Shown here one piece after another: positions 8,773 through 16,773 of a stretch of DNA of 64,000 nt. The DNA is from Jatrophihabitans sp. (GTDB lineage Bacteria > Actinomycetota > Actinomycetes > Mycobacteriales > Jatrophihabitantaceae). Where the stretch lies: NCBI GenBank assembly GCA_036389035.1, contig DASVQQ010000034.1:61273-125272 (forward strand). Reading direction: 5' to 3'. The first letter of the stretch is position 1; the number at the start of each line of letters is the position of its first letter. The notes beneath the pieces were generated by a model. The model had not been told where the DNA came from, did no database searches, and saw only the letters and a list, made by a program, of their open reading frames with translations. The translations under genes were made by a program, and so were the position numbers.

Positions 8773-10380
8773 TCAGCCCCAGGTCGCATCTGACCAGCGG
8801 GACGCCGACCAGCGGGACGCCGACCAACGGGACGCCTCCAGGCCGTCGCTCTCCGACGCCCAACCCGAGCCGGTCCAGGTGGCGCCCATCCAGTCGCCGC
8901 CCACCCAGGAGGACAGCGTCGAGGAGGCGGCCCACCACGCGGGGGCGTTCCAGGGGTTGCCCTGCACGTCGATCTCGCCGGTCAGCGGGACTCCGTCGGG
9001 GTCGACCAGGCTGTCACCGCCCCGGGCCTCGTCCAGCGAGCCCTGACCGGTGGAGATTTCGAAGTCCTGCGCCGTCACCTTCTCCAGCCCGGTGACGGAC
9101 TCCGACAGGCTTGCCGAGCGCAGCGCCGACAGCGCCGCGGCGACGTCGAGCTGGCCGGCGCCGGCGTGCACGGCGCTGGCCGGCACCCGGCTGGCGGTGC
9201 TCACCAGAGCGGCCTTCACCTGGTCCGGGGTCAGGGCGGGGTAGGCCTGCAGCAACAGCGCCGCGGCTCCGGAGACCACTGCCGCGGCCTGGCTGGTGCC
9301 GCTGCCGCGGAACAGCCGCCCGGTGGTGTCACCGGCGACCAGGCCTTCGGGGTGGGTCGCGTCGATGTACGAGCCGGGCGCCCGCAGTGAGACGATCGAG
9401 GAGCCGGGGGCGAGCAGGTCGACATGCCGCTGCACGGTGCCGCTGCTGCTGAAAGCGGCCACGGTGGGCACCTTCCAGCCGGCCACGGTGTTCTTGCTGT
9501 CGGAGGCGCCCACGGCGATGACATAGGGGTCGATGGCCGGGTTGGTCAGCCGGCCGGCGTTCGGGCCCTCGTTGCCACCGGAGACCACCACCACCAGGCC
9601 GTGACGCCAGGCGTTCTCGGCCGCGGCGGCCAGCGGGTCCAGCTGGTAGGGCTGCACCGAGTGCGTTCCGAACGCCAGGTTGACCACCCGCACCCGGCTG
9701 CCGTCGTAATTGGTCTGGTGCTCGGTGATCCAGTTGAGCGCGGCGATCACCTGGCTGACGTCGGTGCTGCCGTCGGTGGTGGCCAGCTTCATCGAGAGCA
9801 GGCGGGCGTCCGGAGCCACTCCGAGCTGCACCGAGGGGTCCAGGCCGGCGATGGTCTTGTCGGTGAGCACGGCCGCGTCTCGACCGGCGATGATGCCGGC
9901 CAGGTGGGTCCCGTGACCGTAGGTGTCCTGATCGATCAGGACGCCGTTGGACTCGATCGAGAGGTCCGGGCCCAGGCTCAGCTTGCCGGCGTCGTCCAGG
10001 CCGTTGACCGCGGCGACGCCGGAGTCCAGCAGCGCGACCGTGACCCCTTGGCCGGTGAGCTGCCGGTTGGCCGAGTCACGCTGCTTCCAGACGGCCCGGG
10101 CGCCGATGGCGTTGCCCACGGTGTAGAGCGAGCCGGCGTCGGCGTCGGCCTTGTTCCGGCCGTGCCGGTCAAGGGCTGCCCGGTCGGCGGCGCCGTTGCC
10201 CCAGCGAGCGTCGTCGAAGGTGGCATTGCTTACCGGCGCCGGGCGGACCGGGTCGGCTGCCGCCTGCATGGCGGCGGGGCTGATGAAGGTGGAGGCCGCG
10301 AGTGACAAGCCGATGCTGGCCAGGCCGACTACGCCCGTCCTAGCAGTTCGCAAGGCTGTTTCCGCACTGCACGTGGCCAT
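8773..10380 (-). CDS. secreted subtilisin-like serine protease (S8) with Trp-repeat tail
   Basis: The 535-residue product has a signal peptide (about 1-42, ending near SPAAMQAAADP). The catalytic triad is Asp119 (ALLDSG), His156 (YGHGTHLAG) and Ser363 (GSGTSQAAA), with Asn270 for the oxyanion hole. Start: ATG 10380 with an ideal AAAGGAGG (10387-10394). After the protease domain comes a tail (about 470-535) with Trp roughly every four to five residues, ending in repeats SRWSA-SRWSA-SRWSD. The DNA under it is a tandem repeat at about 8803-8840. I know similar Trp-rich tails on actinobacterial S8 proteases, with no established function. The following GGDEF-EAL gene is translationally coupled, so the protease may be tied to c-di-GMP signalling. 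Confidence 0.9.
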   Translation of the reverse strand: MATCSAETALRTARTGVVGLASIGLSLAASTFISPAAMQAAADPVRPAPVSNATFDDARWGNGAADRAALDRHGRNKADADAGSLYTVGNAIGARAVWKQRDSANRQLTGQGVTVALLDSGVAAVNGLDDAGKLSLGPDLSIESNGVLIDQDTYGHGTHLAGIIAGRDAAVLTDKTIAGLDPSVQLGVAPDARLLSMKLATTDGSTDVSQVIAALNWITEHQTNYDGSRVRVVNLAFGTHSVQPYQLDPLAAAAENAWRHGLVVVVSGGNEGPNAGRLTNPAIDPYVIAVGASDSKNTVAGWKVPTVAAFSSSGTVQRHVDLLAPGSSIVSLRAPGSYIDATHPEGLVAGDTTGRLFRGSGTSQAAAVVSGAAALLLQAYPALTPDQVKAALVSTASRVPASAVHAGAGQLDVAAALSALRSASLSESVTGLEKVTAQDFEISTGQGSLDEARGGDSLVDPDGVPLTGEIDVQGNPWNAPAWWAASSTLSSWVGGDWMGATWTGSGWASESDGLEASRWSASRWSASRWSDATWG

Positions 10381-10396
10381 CCGTGGCCTCCTTTAC

Positions 10397-10436
10397 CGGG
10401 CGATTCCCACCCGTAGACAAGCGGCTACCGTTAGCC
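10397..10436 (-). promoter_or_regulatory. two consecutive hairpins in the leader of the protease/c-di-GMP unit
   Basis: In the minus-strand RNA the first hairpin (10436-10423) is GGCU-AACGGU-AGCC, with a six-base loop having A at position 1 and G at position 4. The second (10413-10397) pairs CGGGU with GCCCG around a seven-base loop and ends just before the ribosome binding site. ANTAR proteins are known to bind paired hairpins with six-base loops of this A1/G4 type and to release transcription. A GAF-ANTAR gene lies 2.6 kb away. The match is suggestive only. Confidence 0.3.
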
Positions 10437-10447
10437 ACTTAACGCGC

Positions 10448-10476
10448 ACCCTACAGCTACATAACACAGACCTCAA
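10448..10476 (-). promoter_or_regulatory. promoter of the protease/GGDEF-EAL unit
   Basis: On the minus strand TTGAGG (10476-10471), a 17-bp spacer and TAGGGT (10453-10448) form a housekeeping-type promoter. Transcription would start near 10441, about 60 bases before the protease ATG at 10380, leaving room for the two leader hairpins. Confidence 0.5.
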
Positions 10477-10537
10477 CCCGAATGCCGGATTGGTCAGCAG
10501 TTTGGGTACGGCGTGTCACCTCCGCGCTTGCGCAGAG

Positions 10538-10975
10538 TCAGCGGCCACCCTCGGCAGGAGGCATCCGGCCGGGCTCGTCGGCCCGCGAGTGGGCCGGATC
10601 GGCATGAGCGCCACCGACTCCGGTGCCCGTGCTCGCGCCGCCGGCCGTCGAGCCGTGCAGCCGGCCCGCAGTCCCGCTCTGGTCGGCGCCGGGGCTGTTC
10701 AGGCTGGCCGCGCGCTCGCTGAGCCGGCGATTCTCCTGGACCAGCTCGCGGCGCTCGCGGCGCCGGCGTGCCGCGTGCGCGGCGCCGATGCGCAGCGCAA
10801 GCAGGCCGAGCGCCAGCACGGCCATGATCACCAGGCCGGCGATCGCCAGCCAGTAGGCGGCGATGTCGTAGTCGGTCTCAAAGACGTGGACAGTGATGTT
10901 GCCCTCGTTCTGGACGACGAGAATGATTGCCGCAGTCACCGCGGCGGCTATCAGGAGCAGGCCGATCAGGACCAT
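10538..10975 (-). CDS. LapA-like (DUF1049) small membrane protein
   Basis: From the ATG at 10975 (MVLIGLLLIAAAVTAAIILV) the product has 145 residues. It has two membrane helices with a short NEGNITVHVFE stretch between them, the pattern of the LapA/DUF1049 domain. Then comes a basic, coiled-coil-like stretch (RRRRERRELVQENRRLSERA) and a disordered Gly/Ala-rich tail. In proteobacteria LapA-type proteins take part in lipopolysaccharide assembly. In Actinobacteria the role is unknown. A longer version starting at 11059 is possible but would add residues outside the domain. Confidence 0.7.
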   Translation of the reverse strand: MVLIGLLLIAAAVTAAIILVVQNEGNITVHVFETDYDIAAYWLAIAGLVIMAVLALGLLALRIGAAHAARRRRERRELVQENRRLSERAASLNSPGADQSGTAGRLHGSTAGGASTGTGVGGAHADPAHSRADEPGRMPPAEGGR

Positions 10976-11088
10976 CTTCGGTTTCCCCCAAGTCAGGTCG
11001 GACGGGGCGTGCGCTGTTTGCAGCCCGGGCCAGTGGCTGCTGATTGTACTTCGGAGCATCGCGACCGGCCGGTTCAGCGCGCCGACGC

Positions 11089-11180
11089 GCTGGCAGCCGG
11101 GAGCCGCTGGCAGCCGGGCACCGCTGACCCGCTGGCAGCCGGGCGCCGCTGACCCGCTGGCAGCCGGTCGCCGCTGACCC
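11089..11180. repeat. 25-bp tandem repeat between the lapA-like and desaturase genes
   Basis: Three 25-bp units beginning GCTGGCAGCCGG and ending CGCTGACCC (11106-11130, 11131-11155, 11156-11180) follow a partial unit at 11089. They differ by one or two bases. The period is not a multiple of three and the block lies just after the desaturase stop, so it is noncoding. No terminator shape is clear, and its role is unknown. Confidence 0.85.
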
Positions 11181-11198
11181 GCTTGCCGGGCGGGTTGC

Positions 11199-12332
11199 TC
11201 AGCCCGTGCGGGTCCGGCGCAGCGGGGCGCCCAACTGGTGCAGGTAGCCCAACGCGGCCCGGTAGGAGCCGACCAGGCTGGTCTCGGTGTAGGAGATGTG
11301 GTGCTCCTGGCAGTACTGGTACACCAGCCCGCGCGCCCTGCGCAGGTTGGGCCGGGGCATGTTCGGGAACAGGTGATGCTCGATCTGGTAGTTCAGCCCG
11401 CCCAGCAGCAGGTCGGTGAACCAGCCGCCGCGCACGTTGCGCGAGGTGAGCACCTGGCGGCGCAGGAAGTCCAGCTGCTCGTCCGGGCCGATCACCGCCA
11501 TGCCCTTGTGGTTGGGCGCGAACGAGCTGCCCATGTAGATGCCGAAGATCGCCTGGTGCACCGCGATGAACGCCAGCGCCTTGACCGGTGAGAGCACCAG
11601 GAAGACCGCCGCTAAATAACCAAGCAGATGCGCGGACAACAGCACCCACTCGGTACGCAGGTAGCGGCGCTGCTTGCCCTGGATCAGCGAGCGGACGCTG
11701 GCCACGTGCAGCTGCAGCCCTTCGAAGCACAGCAGCGGAAAGAACAGCCAGGCCTGGTAGCGGGCGATCAGCCGGTACGGGCCACCGGTTCGTTCGGCGA
11801 TGTGCGCGGCGGTGAAGGCGAGGACGGACTCCCCGATGTCCGGGTCGTGCTCCTCGTGATTGGGATTGGCGTGGTGCCGGTTGTGCTTGTCCAGCCACCA
11901 GCCGAAGCTCAGTCCGACCAGCAGGTCGCCGATCAGCAGGCCGATCAGGTCGTTGGCCCGCCGGGACTTGCAGACCTGCTGGTGGCCGCCGTCGTGGCCG
12001 ATGAATGCCAGCTGGGTGAACACCACACCCAGCACCGCCGCGATGCCCAGCTGGTACCAGGAGTCACCGATCAGCACGAACCCGGCCGACACCAGCAGGA
12101 ATGCCAGCAGCGTGAGTGAGATCCGGACCGCGTAATGGCGCCGGCGCCGCTGCAGCAGGTTCGCCGCTCGCACCTGCCGGCTGAGGGCCGCGAAATCGCT
12201 GCCTCGCGCGGTCTGCGCGGAGGCCGTCAACGGGTTTCCCGCGGCAGGGTGCGGTCGTTGCGAACGGGCAAGGCGATGGGCATGAGGCGACCTGACTGCG
12301 CCGCTGCCAGCGCGAGACTCCTGCAGCGACAC
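11199..12332 (-). CDS. membrane fatty acid desaturase
   Basis: The 377-residue product carries the three histidine boxes of membrane di-iron desaturases: HDGGH (113-117), HNRHH (150-154) and QIEHH (316-320). There are hydrophobic pairs of helices around 70-110 and 190-265. The QxxHH third box is typical of acyl-lipid or front-end desaturases, which put a double bond in membrane acyl chains using electrons from ferredoxin or a similar donor. The first 45 residues are a non-conserved basic tail. GTG 12332 is the only plausible start I found in frame. No redox partner gene is adjacent. Confidence 0.88.
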   Translation of the reverse strand: MSLQESRAGSGAVRSPHAHRLARSQRPHPAAGNPLTASAQTARGSDFAALSRQVRAANLLQRRRRHYAVRISLTLLAFLLVSAGFVLIGDSWYQLGIAAVLGVVFTQLAFIGHDGGHQQVCKSRRANDLIGLLIGDLLVGLSFGWWLDKHNRHHANPNHEEHDPDIGESVLAFTAAHIAERTGGPYRLIARYQAWLFFPLLCFEGLQLHVASVRSLIQGKQRRYLRTEWVLLSAHLLGYLAAVFLVLSPVKALAFIAVHQAIFGIYMGSSFAPNHKGMAVIGPDEQLDFLRRQVLTSRNVRGGWFTDLLLGGLNYQIEHHLFPNMPRPNLRRARGLVYQYCQEHHISYTETSLVGSYRAALGYLHQLGAPLRRTRTG

Positions 12333-12501
12333 GGGGCCGCCGTCTGACGATAAACGGATGCTCTAGACCCTACCTGTTCAGCGGCCACTGGCTACTGTTT
12401 CCGCTCCCCGATAACGTGGTTGGCACAGCTCGGCCGTACACGACATCAGCTGCGCCGTCCCGGAGAAATCGAGTCGGAGCAGCCGGCGGAGGGAATCCGG
12501 C

Positions 12502-12525
12502 ATGAAGGGCAGCACCCGGCCATGA
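12502..12525 (+). CDS. 7-codon upstream ORF created by a start-codon duplication
   Basis: A perfect 20-bp tandem duplication (12501-12520 and 12521-12540, CATGAAGGGCAGCACCCGGC) gives two ATGs. The first keeps the ribosome binding site (GGAGGG at about 12488) and opens a frame MKGSTRP that stops at 12523-12525. Its TGA overlaps the second ATG (12522-12524), which starts the real gene. Ribosomes would have to reinitiate at the overlap. Confidence 0.45.
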   Translation: MKGSTRP

Positions 12526-12941
12526 AGGGCAGCACCCGGCGCCGCCCGACCCCGTGGCAGTGGTTGCGTTACAGCCTGGGCGCCAAGCTGCCCTCGGAGC
12601 TGTCCGAATGGGTGCTGCACGACACCACCTGCCGGACCTGGGCACTGCGCCAGGTGGTGCGTTCGCTGCTGGTGATCTCACCGCTGATCGTGGTGTTGCT
12701 GATATTCGTCCCGGGCCCGTTCTGGATCCGGGCGCTCAGCGCGCTGGGCGGCATGCTGATGAGCCTGATCTACTCGCTCGGCTATCTGGTGGAGACCGCC
12801 GAGCACCGGCTGGTCAAAGCCGGCTATCCGGCCGGCACCGGCGCGGCCGTCCGGCAGGGGCGGGCCGTGGACGACCGGTCCGCAGCCACCCGGCAGCGGC
12901 GGGAGAAGATGTTTCAGCGCATGGAGAACCGGCGCCGCTAG
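12522..12941 (+). CDS. DUF5313 family membrane protein
   Basis: The 139-residue product is basic at the N-terminus and has the motif SEWVLHDTTCRTWALRQVVR, which I associate with DUF5313, an actinobacterial family of unknown function. Two membrane helices follow (LLVISPLIVVLLIFVPG and ALGGMLMSLIYSLGYLV), then a charged C-terminal tail. I start it at ATG 12522, because the conserved part begins there. An in-frame upstream extension to 12420 is not supported by homology or by a ribosome binding site. The short ORF just upstream overlaps this start. Confidence 0.75.
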   Translation: MKGSTRRRPTPWQWLRYSLGAKLPSELSEWVLHDTTCRTWALRQVVRSLLVISPLIVVLLIFVPGPFWIRALSALGGMLMSLIYSLGYLVETAEHRLVKAGYPAGTGAAVRQGRAVDDRSAATRQRREKMFQRMENRRR

Positions 12942-12974
12942 GGCCGCCGCATCTTCTGCGCGCCGGAATTGTGC

Positions 12975-13007
12975 GCTACCGTTAGCCAAGGAAAGCCCGT
13001 ACCGGCT
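12975..13007 (+). promoter_or_regulatory. paired small hairpins upstream of the GAF-ANTAR gene
   Basis: GCU-ACCGUU-AGC (12975-12986; six-base loop, A at 1 and G at 4) is followed after seven bases by AGCC-CGUACC-GGCU (12994-13007; four-base-pair stem, six-base loop). The first shares the GCTACCGTTAGC core with the protease leader at 10423-10436. The second loop lacks the A1 expected for ANTAR targets. Autoregulation is possible but unproven. Confidence 0.3.
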
Positions 13008-13073
13008 GACCTGTCGTGACCCTTTTTGACATCCTCATCTTCGAGCCGCGGCCTAGTGCAGGCGGGCAGCGCG

Positions 13074-13826
13074 ATGTCGAATCTCCCCACTTCCGGTTCC
13101 ACTTCCAGCCTTACCCAGCTCGAGCTGCTTGCCACCTTCACCACCATCGCGCGGGCCCTGATCGGCAAGGACGAGCAGTCCACTCTCACCTCGATCGTGC
13201 GCCACGGCCTCGGCATGGTCGGCGGCGCGCACGCCGCGGGCGTCACCGTCGTGGCCGGCGGCAGGCTCACCACCCGGGCCCCGACGGCGGAGCTGGTGAA
13301 CCGGGTGGACGCCATCCAGTACGAGCTGGGGTCCGGACCCTGCATCGACGCCCTGGTGTCCCAGGCTGCCTACCGCACCGGTGACCTGCTGCTGGATCAG
13401 CGCTGGCCCGTGTTCGGCCGCCGGGCCGCCGAGCAAGAAGGCGTGCTGAGCATGCTGTCCTTCCGGCTGTTCCTGGAGGTCGGGGACACCGTGGCGGCGC
13501 TGAACTTCTACTCCCGCCGGCGAGACGCCTTCGACTACTCGGCCGAGCTGCTGGGCGGGCTGTATGCCACCCATGCCGCGATCGCGTTGCGGACGGCCCG
13601 GCTGGCCGCCAAGGTGAGCCACCTGGAGCACGCGCTGTCGACCAACCGCGACATCGGCGCGGCGGTCGGCGTGCTGATGGCCGTTCACAAGATCACCAGG
13701 GAGCAGGCCTTCGACCTGCTCCGGATCGCCAGCCAGCACGGCCACCGCAAGCTCTACGAGGTCGCCCTCGACGTGATCGAGACCGGAGCCCTGGCCTACC
13801 CGGACAACGTGGTCCGCTCCCACTGA
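13074..13826 (+). CDS. GAF-ANTAR domain RNA-binding regulator
   Basis: The 250-residue product has a GAF-type sensor domain (about 15-170, with the GPCIDA segment common in actinobacterial members) and a C-terminal ANTAR domain (about 190-240; IGAAVGVLMAVHKITREQAFDLLRIAS). ANTAR domains bind paired RNA hairpins and act as antiterminators in the cytoplasm. I chose the ATG at 13074. A TTG at 13026 would add 16 residues, and neither has a strong ribosome binding site. Several hairpins of possible ANTAR type are noted in its own leader and in front of the protease/c-di-GMP unit. Confidence 0.85.
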   Translation: MSNLPTSGSTSSLTQLELLATFTTIARALIGKDEQSTLTSIVRHGLGMVGGAHAAGVTVVAGGRLTTRAPTAELVNRVDAIQYELGSGPCIDALVSQAAYRTGDLLLDQRWPVFGRRAAEQEGVLSMLSFRLFLEVGDTVAALNFYSRRRDAFDYSAELLGGLYATHAAIALRTARLAAKVSHLEHALSTNRDIGAAVGVLMAVHKITREQAFDLLRIASQHGHRKLYEVALDVIETGALAYPDNVVRSH

Positions 13827-13869
13827 GTCCACCGAACAGCAGCGCCGAAGTTGCGGGCACACTGAATTC

Positions 13870-14952
13870 ATGCGGATCGCGATCACGGGGGCCAGCGGAA
13901 ATATCGGCACGGCGTTGCTGCGGCGGCTCGACGCCGGCGGCGAGCACGAGGTGGTGGGCATCGCCCGCCGGATCCCGGAGGGTGGCACGCCGCCCTACAG
14001 CGGGGCGTCCTGGCACAGCGTCGACCTCGCCGAGGCCGACGCCGAGACCAAGCTGCGGACGGCCTTCGCCGGCGTGGACGCCGTCGTGCACCTGGCCTGG
14101 GGATTTCAACCCTCACACAACCTGGACTACCTGTACCGGCTCGGTGTCGGCGGCACCGCGGCCGTCCTGCAGGCGGCTCAGGCGGCCGGCGTTCGGCACC
14201 TGATCCACATGTCCTCGGTCGGCGCCTACTCACGGGCGCCGGGCCAGCGGGTCGACGAGTCCGCCGACCGGGACGGCATCGCCAGCCTGGCCTACAGCCA
14301 GCACAAGGCCGAGGCCGAGCGGTTGCTGGACACCTACGAGCGCACGGCCAGCATCGTCGGCGAGCAGCCGATGACGGTGAGCCGGCTGCGCCCCGGTTTC
14401 GTGGTGCAGCCCGACGCCGCCAGCGCGCTGCTGCGCTACGGGCTGCCCGGTTTCGTGCCGGCCAGGATCGTGACGCTGCTGCCGATCCTGCCGCTGGACC
14501 GCAAGCTCAGCATCCCGCTGGTGCACTCCGATGACCTGGCCGACGGCATCGTCCGGGTGATCGAACGGCGCGCCGCGGGGGCCTTCAACTTCGCCGGTGA
14601 GCCGCCGATCACCCGGGACGACATCGCCGCCGCGCTCGGCGCCCGGCCGGTGCAGCTGCCGGCCAAGGTGCTGAGCATGCTGGCCGGCGTCGGCTGGCAC
14701 GCCCGGGTGCAGGCACTGGACCCGGGCTGGATCGACCTCGCCTTCTCGGTTCCGCTGCTCAACACCAACCGGGCCCGGACCGAGCTCGGCTGGACCCCGG
14801 CCCTCGACACGCGCGAGGCGTTGCGCATGACCGTCCAGGCGATGGCAGACCGCCGAGGCGGCCCGAGCCCGGTGTTGCGAGTCCGATCCGGCCTCGACCA
14901 GCTGCGCAAGCTGGTGACGGCCGGGCCGCTGGGTAACCGGCGACTGCCCTGA
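13870..14952 (+). CDS. NAD-dependent epimerase/dehydratase (extended SDR)
   Basis: The 360-residue product begins MRIAITGASGNIGTALLRRL, a Rossmann GxxGxxG nucleotide-binding loop. The active-site pair appears as Tyr-x3-Lys in AYSQHKAEAE, about 140 residues in, and SSVGAYS lies just before it. This is the extended short-chain dehydrogenase fold used for nucleotide-sugar epimerisation or related redox steps. The substrate is unknown. It is followed after 17 bases by a lipoprotein gene, so they may be co-transcribed. Confidence 0.85.
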   Translation: MRIAITGASGNIGTALLRRLDAGGEHEVVGIARRIPEGGTPPYSGASWHSVDLAEADAETKLRTAFAGVDAVVHLAWGFQPSHNLDYLYRLGVGGTAAVLQAAQAAGVRHLIHMSSVGAYSRAPGQRVDESADRDGIASLAYSQHKAEAERLLDTYERTASIVGEQPMTVSRLRPGFVVQPDAASALLRYGLPGFVPARIVTLLPILPLDRKLSIPLVHSDDLADGIVRVIERRAAGAFNFAGEPPITRDDIAAALGARPVQLPAKVLSMLAGVGWHARVQALDPGWIDLAFSVPLLNTNRARTELGWTPALDTREALRMTVQAMADRRGGPSPVLRVRSGLDQLRKLVTAGPLGNRRLP

Positions 14953-14969
14953 GGAACCGGCCCGGCGGC

Positions 14970-15380
14970 GTGGCCCTGACCCTGCTCACCGTGGGATGCG
15001 CCGGGCTCGGCGCCGGCTGCACCGGCAGTGAGAGGGGTCCGAGCAGCGCGGCCAGCCCTTCCTGCTCCGCGGCGCCCGGTCCCGGCTTCCGCTGGCCGAC
15101 CGGCATCCCCGCCGGCCTGCCGATGCCGCCCGGCGCCCGGTTGAGCGCTGTCCAGCAGCTGGAGAGCGGTTTCACGCTGGTGACCTTCACAACCCCCGGA
15201 ACGGTGCGCGCCAACCTGGTGCAGATCACCGGCGCCCTGCAGAAAGCGGGTTACACGGTGGGCCGCGGGATCGCCGGCGCCAGCGAGACCCGGCTGCCGT
15301 TCACCAGGAGCGGCAATCCCGGGGTGCTGCAGATGACGGCGCTCGACGCCTGCACCACCCGCTGGCAGGTGCAGGCCTGA
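14970..15380 (+). CDS. putative lipoprotein, paralogue of the one at 16774-17313
   Basis: The 136-residue product has a short signal sequence with a lipobox-like GAGC near residue 17, then a Ser/Pro-rich linker. The soluble part of about 85 residues runs from PTGIPAGLPMPPGAR through LQKAGYTVGRG to a late Cys. The same order of features (Pro start, LP-x-FP/MP, V-x-Q, GYT, late Cys) is seen in the lipoprotein on the other side of the binding-protein gene, so I infer that the two are related. Function is unknown. Start: GTG 14970. Confidence 0.55.
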   Translation: MALTLLTVGCAGLGAGCTGSERGPSSAASPSCSAAPGPGFRWPTGIPAGLPMPPGARLSAVQQLESGFTLVTFTTPGTVRANLVQITGALQKAGYTVGRGIAGASETRLPFTRSGNPGVLQMTALDACTTRWQVQA

Positions 15381-15404
15381 CGCGGGTCGCTGGCCTGACG
15401 CGGG

Positions 15405-16622
15405 TCACTGGGCGACGACGGGAAGCTGGGTCGAGAGCGCGTCGTCGGTCACCGCGGCGAACCGCATGTCGGAGAACCGGCCGAAGTACATGTCGCTGGC
15501 GCTGACCCCCTCCCGGTCCTCCGGTCCGAAGCCGCGCTGGTCGCCGTTGGCCCCCATCACCGAAGCGCCCTCCACCGCGGCCAGCAACGGCGCGCCGGTG
15601 GCGCCTGCGGTGATCGTCAGCGCGGCCGACATCAGCAGCATCGCGTCGTAGGAGTACATGGCCCAGTCCGGAGGCTGCAGCACCGGCCGGCCGCCCGCTG
15701 ACATGCCGACCCGCTCGGGGCCGAAGTACTGCTCGTAGGCGGTCCGGAACCGCTGGAAGGGCGCCGGGCCCATCTCGCTGGTGATCCGGAAGGACACGAA
15801 GGTGGCGCCGTCGAGCCACCGCGGATGGTCGGCGAGTTGCTGGCGCACCAGGGGGTCCTCACCGGTGGGGCTCATGAAGATGGGCACCGTCCAGCCGGCG
15901 GACCGGGCCGCCCTGATGACCTGCGCGACGTCGGGCGCGCCGGCCCACAGCAGCAGTGCCTTGGCGCCGGCCCGGCGGGCGGACAGCACCTGGGCGCTCA
16001 CGTCGTCGGCGGCCACCGGCAGGACGATCCGCTTCACCACCTGAAGACCGTTCTGCGCCAGGTCGGAGCTGAGTTGCCGGGCGCCCTCGCGGCCGTAGGA
16101 GGAGTCGTCGCTGATCAGGGCGATCGACTGGGTCCGGCGGGCGGCCAGGTAGTCGGCCAGCCGGCGGCTCATGTACTTGTTGGCCGGCGCCAGCCGAAAG
16201 ATCGTCGGGTGCGCCACCGGGTCGACGAACGAAGCGCCGCCGTCAAAGACCACGAAGACCGGCAGGGACGCCGGGTCGGTCACCTCCGACACCGCCAGCG
16301 CCCCGGTGCCGTCGGTGATCAGCGCCGCGGCATTCCTGCTGACCGCCGTCCTGGCGTTGGCGACCGCGGTGCTCGGGGAGGCGTTGTTGTCCAGGATCTC
16401 CAGTCGCAGCCGACCTTTCGCCACTCCCGGCACGACTGCCTGCTGCGCGATGGCCAGTTGGGCGCCGCGTACCACCGACCGCCCGATCCACGGCTGGGCG
16501 GCCAGCGGCGCCGACACCACGATCAGCGGCCCGTCGCCGGCCGGCGAGCCGGACAGACCTGACTGGCAGCCGGCGCCCGACAGCACCGCGCAGAGCAGCA
16601 GGACGACGCCCAGCAACCGCAT
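15405..16622 (-). CDS. branched-chain amino acid/urea-type ABC substrate-binding lipoprotein
   Basis: Read from ATG 16622, with AGGAGG at 16636-16641, the product has 405 residues. A lipoprotein signal (MRLLGVVLLLCAVLSGAGC) is followed by a periplasmic-binding fold of the LivJ/Peripla_BP_6 type: IVVSAPLAA at the start, VVRGAQLAIAQQ, NARTAVSRNAAALIT, ISDDSSYGREGARQL, and a hinge region near SYDAMLLM. Such proteins catch amino acids, urea or amides outside the membrane and hand them to LivH/LivM permeases. Those lie 2 kb away (18.6-21.3 kb) on the same strand, separated by two plus-strand genes, so it is not in their operon. Confidence 0.85.
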   Translation of the reverse strand: MRLLGVVLLLCAVLSGAGCQSGLSGSPAGDGPLIVVSAPLAAQPWIGRSVVRGAQLAIAQQAVVPGVAKGRLRLEILDNNASPSTAVANARTAVSRNAAALITDGTGALAVSEVTDPASLPVFVVFDGGASFVDPVAHPTIFRLAPANKYMSRRLADYLAARRTQSIALISDDSSYGREGARQLSSDLAQNGLQVVKRIVLPVAADDVSAQVLSARRAGAKALLLWAGAPDVAQVIRAARSAGWTVPIFMSPTGEDPLVRQQLADHPRWLDGATFVSFRITSEMGPAPFQRFRTAYEQYFGPERVGMSAGGRPVLQPPDWAMYSYDAMLLMSAALTITAGATGAPLLAAVEGASVMGANGDQRGFGPEDREGVSASDMYFGRFSDMRFAAVTDDALSTQLPVVAQ

Positions 16623-16773
16623 GGCAGCCCCCGAACCTCCTACTTCGACGTCGCCGAAACCCACCCGCTGACGATTCTTCCAGCCGGGGCCAGATCTCCC
16701 ACCGTGCTCCAGCGCCGGGTAGGTTGGCAACCAGCCGAGCAAACCACGCCGGCATGCAGGGCGGAGACACCTG

